From Bacteroides sp. (GTDB lineage: Bacteria; Bacteroidota; Bacteroidia; Bacteroidales; Bacteroidaceae), in contig JASLDF010000163.1 of NCBI GenBank assembly GCA_030151635.1, positions 1 to 12,892 of the forward strand: a stretch of 12,892 nt of DNA, written 5' to 3'. Both the position numbers and the translations under genes were made by a program. Shown here piece by piece: positions 7,535 through 12,892 of the stretch (position 1 is its first letter; each line of letters begins with the position of its first letter). Under the pieces are notes generated by a model that was not told the DNA's origin, did not search any database, and saw only the letters and a list, made by a program, of their open reading frames with translations.

Positions 7535-9763
7535 TTAAAACTTAGTTGTAATTGTTCTATTGATTACATCCAATTGTTGCTCTTTAGTCAACTTCACGAA
7601 GTTCACTGCATAGCCTGAAACACGAATGGTCAACTGTGGATAGTTTTCTGGATGCTCCATAGCGTCAATCAAAAGACTACGATCAAATACGTTAACGTTT
7701 AAGTGTTGACCTGTTTGGTTAAAGTATCCGTCCATCAAGCTCACTAAGTTTTCTTTCTTTTCATCACTATTTTGACCTAATGTTGCAGGTGTAATAGCAA
7801 ATGTATAAGAAATACCATCATTAGCATGTTCGAAAGGAAGTTTAGCTACTGATGCTAGAGAAGCAACAGCACCTCTTGTATCACGACCATGCATTGGATT
7901 AGCACCAGGTCCAAATGGTTCGCCAGCACGACGTCCATCAGGAGTATTACCTGTTTTCTTACCGTAAACTACGTTCGAAGTAATCGTTAAAACAGATTGA
8001 GTTGGAGTCGCATTCTTGTACATTTTGTGAGAACGAATCTTATTCATAAATTTCTCTACAATCTCTACAGCAATGTTATCTGTATTATCGTCGTTGTTAC
8101 CGTAAGGAACATAATCTTTTTCTACGATGTAGTCAATTGCATCTCCTTCTTCATCACGGATTACACGAACCTTACCATATTTCATTGCTGCAAAAGAGTC
8201 TGCTACAATAGAAATACCTGCAATACCAAACGCTTGGGTACGGTGAACGTCAAAGTCATGTAGAGCCATTTCTAAAGCTTCGTAAGAATATTTATCGTGC
8301 ATGTAGTGGATAATATTCAAAGCTTTAACATAAGTTTCGGCAATCCAATCTAACATTGTGTCAAACTTGTTCCAAACTTCATCGAACTCTAAATATTCAG
8401 AAGTAACTTTTTCGTATGTAGTAGGAGTCACTTGTGCTTTTGTACGCTCATCTTTACCACCGTTAATCGTATAAAGAAGTGCTTTAGGCAAGTTTGCACG
8501 TGCACCGAAGAATTGCATTTGTTTACCAATTTCCATTGGAGATACACAACAAGCAATACCATAGTCATTACCCAATTGCACACGCATTAAGTCATCATTC
8601 TCATATTGCAAAGACGATGTATCAATAGATACCTTAGCACAGTATTTTTTCCATGTTTCTGGAAGACTTTCACTCCAAAGAACGGTTAAGTTTGGCTCTG
8701 GTGATGGTCCAAGGTTATAAAGCGTATGAAGCAAACGGTAACTATTTTTAGTAACTAATGATTTACCATCTTTGCCAATACCACCAACCGACTCAGTAAC
8801 CCAAACAGGATCTCCTGAGAACAATTCATCGTATTCTGGAGTACGCAAGAAACGAACAATACGAAGTTTCATTACGAAGTGGTCCATCATTTCTTGTGCC
8901 TCTTCTTCAGTAATAATACCTGCTTGTATATCTCTTTCAATATAAATATCAAGGAAAGTAGAAACACGTCCCAAACTCATTGCCGCACCATTTTGATCTT
9001 TAATAGCACCTAGGTATGCGAAATAAGTCCATTGAATTGCCTCTTGTGCATTAGTTGCTGGTTTTGATATATCAAAACCGTAAGCTGCAGCCATTCTCTT
9101 CAATGCTTTTAAAGCATTAATTTGATCGGTCAATTCTTCGCGTGAACGAATTGTATCTTCAGATACTTCCACAGGATCCCAACCTGCAAATAATTTCTTA
9201 CGTTGATCCATAAGGTGGTCAATACCGTAAAGAGCAACACGACGGTAATCACCGATAATACGACCACGGCCATAAGCATCAGGAAGACCTGTAATAATTG
9301 AATTACTTCTAGCATTACGAATACTTTCGGTATAAGCAGCAAAAACACCATCATTATGAGTTTTGCGGTATCTAGAGTAGAATTCCTCTGTTGTTTTATC
9401 TAATTCATAGCCATATTCTGCTAGGCTCTGTTTTACCATTCTTAAACCACCATTTGGGAAAATGGCTCTTTTAAGCGGTTTATCTGTTTGAAGACCTACA
9501 ATCTTCTCGTAGTTTTTATTGATGTACCCAGCACCATAAGCATCTACTTGTGATGGAATACGTGTTTCAGCATCATAAACACCCTTTTCTTTTTCAACTT
9601 TGAACATCTCCGAAAGTGTATTCCACAATTCATTAGTTCCTTCAGTTGGTCCAGCTAAGAATGATTCATCTCCGGTATATTCTGTGTAATTCTGATGGAT
9701 GAAGTCATTAACGTTAATCTCTTCTAACCATTTACCTGATTTAAAACCAGCATATGCCTCCAT
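7535..9763 (-). CDS. pflB: Pyruvate formate-lyase (formate C-acetyltransferase)
   Basis: Glycyl-radical enzyme of the cytosol that cleaves pyruvate with CoA to acetyl-CoA and formate during anaerobic fermentation. The 742-residue protein is close to the length of the E. coli enzyme (about 760). The adjacent active-site cysteines are C405 and C406 in IACCVSPM, matching the CC pair of true PFL; glycerol or choline lyases have a single cysteine here. The C-terminal glycyl-radical motif RVSGYAVNF places the radical on G717. GAKxxLP-like and TPDGRRAGEPFGPG motifs also fit the family. The ATG at 9763 gives the usual N-terminus, and I see no frameshift. Downstream are a hairpin and pflA, its activase, confirming the assignment. 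A long leader region with several dyads lies upstream, consistent with control by oxygen or energy status, although no regulator is identifiable from the window. Confidence 0.97.
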   Translation of the reverse strand: MEAYAGFKSGKWLEEINVNDFIHQNYTEYTGDESFLAGPTEGTNELWNTLSEMFKVEKEKGVYDAETRIPSQVDAYGAGYINKNYEKIVGLQTDKPLKRAIFPNGGLRMVKQSLAEYGYELDKTTEEFYSRYRKTHNDGVFAAYTESIRNARSNSIITGLPDAYGRGRIIGDYRRVALYGIDHLMDQRKKLFAGWDPVEVSEDTIRSREELTDQINALKALKRMAAAYGFDISKPATNAQEAIQWTYFAYLGAIKDQNGAAMSLGRVSTFLDIYIERDIQAGIITEEEAQEMMDHFVMKLRIVRFLRTPEYDELFSGDPVWVTESVGGIGKDGKSLVTKNSYRLLHTLYNLGPSPEPNLTVLWSESLPETWKKYCAKVSIDTSSLQYENDDLMRVQLGNDYGIACCVSPMEIGKQMQFFGARANLPKALLYTINGGKDERTKAQVTPTTYEKVTSEYLEFDEVWNKFDTMLDWIAETYVKALNIIHYMHDKYSYEALEMALHDFDVHRTQAFGIAGISIVADSFAAMKYGKVRVIRDEEGDAIDYIVEKDYVPYGNNDDNTDNIAVEIVEKFMNKIRSHKMYKNATPTQSVLTITSNVVYGKKTGNTPDGRRAGEPFGPGANPMHGRDTRGAVASLASVAKLPFEHANDGISYTFAITPATLGQNSDEKKENLVSLMDGYFNQTGQHLNVNVFDRSLLIDAMEHPENYPQLTIRVSGYAVNFVKLTKEQQLDVINRTITTKF

Positions 9764-9868
9764 ATGTATATATTAATTAAATAAATTATTAAAGAACTGC
9801 AAAATGCTTTGAACAGCCCTATTGATTATATCTCTACAAACTAAATAGTTACACATCGAACCTTTCAC

Positions 9869-9977
9869 AAATATGTCATAAAACATATTTCAGCGTTCTG
9901 AGGTTGCAAACTATTTTTCCATTTTCACAATAAGAGAATTATTTTCTCTTTTCATTAATTACCTTTACTACAAAGGT
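9869..9977. promoter_or_regulatory. Cluster of three short inverted repeats upstream of pflB
   Basis: Three dyads occur in about 110 bp: AAATATGT/ACATATTT (9869-9890, 6-bp spacer), AAGAGAA/TTCTCTT (9932-9950, 5-bp spacer) and ACCTTT/AAAGGT (9961-9977, 5-bp spacer). They lie 106-214 bp upstream of the pflB start and could be operator half-site pairs or leader-RNA hairpins. The sequences do not match one another, so they are not repeats of one operator. No regulator is assigned. Confidence 0.35.
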
Positions 9978-10183
9978 AGGCAAATATATTTAAACAAAAC
10001 AAACGATGCTCCAACAGAGGTTTAAAATTCAACATAAAACACTACATAACAACAATTTAATAAGTAGAATCTATTCGTACACTTCGTCATAATAATCGTC
10101 ATAGCAACACATTTACACTCTCAAAACCAATTCCACAAACAAGCCAAATACTTGCCATTATCAATCGGTTTTAAGGATTTAAA

Positions 10184-10197
10184 TTGATGTATATCAT
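10184..10197. promoter_or_regulatory. CRP/FNR-like dyad
   Basis: TTGATGTATATCAT differs at one base from the FNR-type palindrome TTGAT-N4-ATCAA, and its flanks extend the symmetry (AATTGAT/ATCATTT). It lies about 420 bp from pflB and 540 bp from the GH123 gene, far for a classical activator site. The A/T-rich background makes such matches fairly easy by chance. Confidence 0.3.
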
Positions 10198-10281
10198 TTT
10201 TAAATGAGTTAGCAATTTATCAATTACGCACATAGTTTTAAATACAACCATATAAAGCGATAGCCTAAAATGTAGTAATCG

Positions 10282-10299
10282 TATCATTATCAAATGATA
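10282..10299. promoter_or_regulatory. TATCATT-N4-AATGATA perfect dyad
   Basis: A perfect inverted repeat with 7-bp arms and a 4-bp spacer (TATCATT ATCA AATGATA). It has the same overall geometry as the dyad about 100 bp away and shares its ATCATT half, so the two may bind one dimeric regulator. This is inference from shape only. Confidence 0.3.
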
Positions 10300-10441
10300 G
10301 ACAACAGATCAACATATCTAAAATTGTGAAACGAAAGCAAAATTGAATCACTTTCATAAAATGGCTAAATCTCCGGAATCAGATAAAATGTCAATATGAA
10401 AGATTTTTCAATAGATTTAATGCAAAATGAAAGAGAATAGA

Positions 10442-10483
10442 AAGCTCTCCTTTATATGTTATATAACATATAAAGGAGAGCTT
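10442..10483. repeat. Perfect 42-bp palindrome (two 21-bp arms, no spacer)
   Basis: Every base of 10442-10462 pairs with 10463-10483. The arm starts AAGCTCTCC and continues through an A/T-rich core to the GTTATATAAC centre. Transcribed, it would form one very long hairpin. No clean T-run follows on the + strand (CTTATATTTAG); the - strand side is only T-rich (TCTATTCTCTTTC). It is therefore not a standard terminator, though it could act as one in either direction. It lies 257 bp before the GH123 start. Confidence 0.85.
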
Positions 10484-10576
10484 ATATTTAGTAATGAACC
10501 TCAATTATTTGATGGCAGAATAAGTGCAGAATCAACTCACAACAGCATTTAGAGCATAAAAAAATTGATTTACTCA

Positions 10577-10639
10577 TCTAAAACTAATAAAGTGGGTACA
10601 CTCCCAGAAAATAACTATATATTTCTATTCTAAAACTAA
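10577..10639 (+). repeat. Direct repeat TCTAAAACTAA, two copies
   Basis: The 11-mer TCTAAAACTAA occurs at 10577-10587 and again at 10629-10639, a 52-bp period (about five helical turns), upstream of the GH123 gene. Flanking bases partly agree (AATAAA versus CAATAT). It could be a pair of regulator sites on the same face of the helix, or chance in A/T-rich DNA. Confidence 0.4.
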
Positions 10640-10669
10640 CAATATGACGTTATAATTTCTCAGACTCAG

Positions 10670-10681
10670 CTATTCATCGTA
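10670..10681 (+). repeat. Left copy of 12-bp direct repeat CTATTCATCGTA
   Basis: CTATTCATCGTA here recurs identically at 12690-12701, on the other side of the GH123 gene. A related AGAATCTATTC-GTAC, lacking the central ATC, occurs at 10066-10080. The copies flank one gene and its terminator. Confidence 0.5.
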
Positions 10682-10739
10682 TTTTTAGATATTCAATGTA
10701 TCCGACGACTTCAACAATGAAAGTCTCTAATTTATTTGG

Positions 10740-12578
10740 ATGGATTTAGACTATAAACATCAATTAAAAACGATTATAATGCATTTAGGACATCATTCTA
10801 AACTAATATTAGCAAGCTTGGCTCTATCTAGTTCTTTACTTGTAGGATGTAATAACAAGAAAGAAGCTCCACAAAAAACATATAGTACATTTTCTGAAAT
10901 GGCCGACCCACACAGAGCGGCAGATTTAAAATGGACAAACGATTCGGAGAATATGCATGTATCCTTTGTATCTACTGACTTAAAGTTTCCAAAATCGGAA
11001 GAACCGAGGATAATAGAACCCCAACTGTTAGATAAGCTTGTTGGATGGCGAGGAGAGAAAGTGCATACCGAGATATTAGTCTGGTCGAAAGATGCCCTTA
11101 AGAATGTAGAATATTCAATTAGCAATTTCCAATCTCCAGGACACAGCCTAGATGCTAGCGTCGCTAATATACAGTTTGTACGCTACGTTATGACTGATGA
11201 GTTTGCTGGAGGATGTGGGTATCGTACACCTGAAGAGTTTGCAGAGTCCCTATCTCAAGACATTCTAGACCCTATTACAACTATGGATCTAGAAGCTCAA
11301 ACGGTTCGTCCACTTTGGGTAACCATAAATATACCTCGATCTACTCCTCCTGGGCAGTATCGTGGAGAAATAACTATTACAGCAGATGGAGAAGAGGCAA
11401 AGAAGCTTCACCTTGATATTGAGGTTCAAAATGCGACACTCTCTCAACCCAAAAATTGGGACTTCCATTTAGACCTTTGGCAGCATCCTGCAGCAGTTGC
11501 ACGTACCGAAGGGTTGGAAATGTGGAGCGATGCCCATTTCGAAGCCCTTAAACCAGTTATGAAGATGCTTGCAGATGCTGGTCAGAAAGTAATTACAACT
11601 ACATTAAATAAAGATCCTTGGAACAACCAATGTTTCGACCCGTATGCCGACATGATTACATGGACGAAACTAGAGAACGGAAAATGGAGCTACGACTACT
11701 CTGTATTTGACAAATGGGTAAATTTAATGATGGATTTAGGTGTTAATAAAATGATTAATTGCTACTCTGTGGTACCCTGGAATAATGAATTACATTATTT
11801 CGATGCTGCAGGAGATTCTATTGTAAACATCCAAGCTAACCCTGGAACCGAAATCTTTAGTGATGTATGGCACCACTTCTTAAAAGACTTCAAAGTTCAC
11901 CTAACAGAAAAAGGCTGGTTAGACATTACCAACATTGCAATGGATGAACGAACTCCTCAAGAAATGGAGGCTACCATTAAAATGTTACAAAAAGAGGCAC
12001 CCGAATTAGGCATTTCTTATGCTGATAACCAAAAGAGTTATAAGAAATATCCTTTTGTAAAAGACATTAGTATTGCTGCAGGTGCATATATAGACCCTGC
12101 TGATTTAAAAGATCGTCAAGATAGAGGCATCATTACAACCTATTATGTATGTTGTTCCGATGCGTTCCCTAATATGTTTACCTTCTCTGGTCCAGCTGAA
12201 TCTGTATACGCTGGTTGGTATGCTTTGGCTATGAACTTTGATGGTATGTTACGTTGGGCATACAACTCTTGGGTAGAAAACCCTCTTGCAGACTCTAGAT
12301 TTATTACATGGCCTGCTGGCGACACTTACATGGTTTATCCGAATTCAAGAAGTTCTATTCGCTTTGAAAGACTTGTAGAAGGTATTCAAGACCTTGAAAA
12401 GATTAAACATCTACGAAAAGAGTTAGATAAAAGAAATGATCTTGTAAACTTGAAAAGATTGAATGAAACTGTTGCTAAGTTCGCCACTATCAAACCAACT
12501 ACTCCGTACACTGAAATGCTAAAAGAGGGCAAACAAGTCGTTAACGAGATTTCAGAAATTGTTGGAAAGAAAAAATAA
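10740..12578 (+). CDS. GH123-family lipoprotein, putative beta-N-acetylgalactosaminidase
   Basis: Putative exo-acting glycosidase removing terminal beta-linked GalNAc by substrate-assisted (oxazoline) catalysis, as known for GH123. The 612-residue protein has a hydrophobic signal segment and lipobox LLVGC (C37), so it is membrane-anchored; the following NNKK lacks the acidic export signal, so a periplasmic face is possible. An N-terminal beta-sandwich region (about 50-230) precedes a DUF4091/GH123-type barrel (about 240-560). MDER at 401-404 supplies the adjacent Asp-Glu pair (D402, E403) that acts as oxazoline stabiliser and acid/base in this family. Signature segments DGMLRWAYNSW (501-511), AGDTYMVYP (526-534) and SSIRFERLVEGI (from 538) are also present, followed by a helical C-terminus. 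The start is ambiguous: the ATG at 10779 (M14) would give a more normal signal peptide (cysteine at residue 24). The gene is monocistronic, divergent from pflB, and ends in a strong terminator. Confidence 0.88.
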   Translation: MDLDYKHQLKTIIMHLGHHSKLILASLALSSSLLVGCNNKKEAPQKTYSTFSEMADPHRAADLKWTNDSENMHVSFVSTDLKFPKSEEPRIIEPQLLDKLVGWRGEKVHTEILVWSKDALKNVEYSISNFQSPGHSLDASVANIQFVRYVMTDEFAGGCGYRTPEEFAESLSQDILDPITTMDLEAQTVRPLWVTINIPRSTPPGQYRGEITITADGEEAKKLHLDIEVQNATLSQPKNWDFHLDLWQHPAAVARTEGLEMWSDAHFEALKPVMKMLADAGQKVITTTLNKDPWNNQCFDPYADMITWTKLENGKWSYDYSVFDKWVNLMMDLGVNKMINCYSVVPWNNELHYFDAAGDSIVNIQANPGTEIFSDVWHHFLKDFKVHLTEKGWLDITNIAMDERTPQEMEATIKMLQKEAPELGISYADNQKSYKKYPFVKDISIAAGAYIDPADLKDRQDRGIITTYYVCCSDAFPNMFTFSGPAESVYAGWYALAMNFDGMLRWAYNSWVENPLADSRFITWPAGDTYMVYPNSRSSIRFERLVEGIQDLEKIKHLRKELDKRNDLVNLKRLNETVAKFATIKPTTPYTEMLKEGKQVVNEISEIVGKKK

Positions 12579-12599
12579 TAAATTAACTATTCTCTATTT

Positions 12600-12630
12600 A
12601 AAAGGTCAATCCGTCGATTGGCCTTTTTTT
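12600..12630 (+). terminator. Rho-independent terminator of the GH123 gene
   Basis: A 12-bp stem (AAAAGGTCAATC 12600-12611; complement 12616-12627, one G-U pair) with tetraloop CGTC is followed by a T-run to 12630. It lies 21 bp after the stop codon. Confidence 0.92.
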
Positions 12631-12689
12631 ATTCTACATCCAGCAGTAAAGAATAGCATTACACATAAAAAAGTCTGTAAAGAAAGAAT

Positions 12690-12701
12690 CTATTCATCGT
12701 A
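12690..12701 (+). repeat. Right copy of 12-bp direct repeat CTATTCATCGTA
   Basis: Identical to 10670-10681, placed 112 bp after the GH123 stop codon. Apart from this, an ACACATAAAAA pair (12661-12671 and 12710-12720) and the two terminators, the final 314 bp of the window hold nothing I can recognise and no gene. Confidence 0.5.
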
Positions 12702-12832
12702 CTAAAGCCACACATAAAAACCTTATCACTGCGTTAGTTCACTGTTAAGATACATACTAGCCACTTTATATCTATAATTAGTTACAAAGTTTTAAAGCTC
12801 CATAACTAGCAATAATCTTAACCACAATCAAC

Positions 12833-12876
12833 AAAAAAGCATCCTATCTTCTAACTCAATAGAATGATAGGATGCT
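12833..12876 (-). terminator. Terminator of an unseen - strand gene to the right
   Basis: An 11-bp perfect stem (AGCATCCTATC 12838-12848; complement 12866-12876) continues as TTCT/AGAA after one bulged base, with an 8-nt loop. The run of six A at 12833-12838 becomes a T-run on the - strand, immediately after the hairpin. The + strand side has no T-run. It therefore most likely ends a gene that enters from the right, convergent with the GH123 gene. Confidence 0.82.
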
Positions 12877-12892
12877 CTAGGTTTAAAAAGTA

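Larger units (their letters stand above)
9764..10739. other. Non-coding divergent intergenic region between pflB and the GH123 gene
   Basis: This 976-bp A/T-rich stretch contains no convincing coding frame on either strand. It must contain the pflB promoter (- strand) and the GH123 promoter (+ strand). On the - strand a TATATTTG element (9988 to 9981) matches the Bacteroidota -7 consensus TAnnTTTG, but I see no -33 TTTG at the usual distance, so it is not called as a promoter. The region holds three short dyads near pflB, two TATCA-type dyads in the middle, a perfect 42-bp palindrome and an 11-bp direct repeat; these are listed separately. A small RNA or a decayed gene cannot be excluded, but nothing recognisable remains. 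Confidence 0.6.

Noticed and set aside
7997..8263. Open frame of 88 codons on the + strand opposite pflB
   Set aside because: It is entirely antisense to conserved pflB sequence and has no domain features.
10351..10402. Inverted repeat CTTTCATA/TATGAAAG
   Set aside because: The 8-bp arms are 36 bp apart in A/T-rich DNA, which is expected by chance.
12661..12720. Direct repeat ACACATAAAAA as a possible array
   Set aside because: There are only two copies, A-rich, with no regular spacer series; not a CRISPR array or a recognisable element.

Overview
The window looks like a low-GC chromosomal segment of an anaerobic Bacteroidales (Bacteroidota). The evidence is the set of proteins: three lipoproteins, two of which have Asp/Asn-rich residues after the lipobox cysteine (the Bacteroidota surface-export pattern), tandem DUF4988-type lipoproteins, a pyruvate formate-lyase pair and a GH123-type glycosidase. 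Genes are preceded by A/T-rich leaders and not by clear Shine-Dalgarno sequences, which is usual for this phylum. There are no rRNA or tRNA genes, CRISPR arrays or recognisable insertion sequences.

Layout, left to right. (1) gpmA (phosphoglycerate mutase, + strand) ends in a strong hairpin terminator. (2) A solitary C5-cytosine DNA methyltransferase lies on the - strand with no restriction partner in view. (3) A two-gene + strand operon encodes surface lipoproteins that share an N-terminal half of about 300 residues (coiled coil, then Asp-box-like W-x-x-S-x-D/N repeats). The first continues into a right-handed beta-helix with a DUF4955-like C-terminus and is probably a polysaccharide-degrading enzyme. 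The second ends in an unassigned domain of about 215 residues that may bind carbohydrate. The operon ends in a terminator at 6531-6564. (4) pflB and pflA, on the - strand, form the anaerobic pyruvate-to-formate module, with one terminator between them and another after pflA. (5) A 976-bp non-coding region separates the divergent pflB and GH123 genes. It holds several dyads, one close to a CRP/FNR-type box, and a perfect 42-bp palindrome. (6) A GH123-family lipoprotein (+ strand) carries the Asp-Glu catalytic pair of beta-N-acetylgalactosaminidases and ends in a terminator. (7) The right edge holds a - strand terminator that probably belongs to a convergent gene outside the window.

Functionally, gpmA and pflBA are central fermentative metabolism (lower glycolysis, then pyruvate to acetyl-CoA and formate). 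The two DUF4988 lipoproteins and the GH123 enzyme look like outer-membrane or periplasmic glycan-degrading equipment lacking a SusC/SusD transporter pair in this window. A lyase candidate plus a beta-GalNAc hydrolase would fit a GalNAc-containing host glycan such as a glycosaminoglycan, but that substrate is inference. I see no obviously new multi-gene defence or mobile system. The least explained elements are the paired DUF4988 lipoproteins, the second one's C-terminal domain, and the palindrome-rich pflB/GH123 intergenic region.
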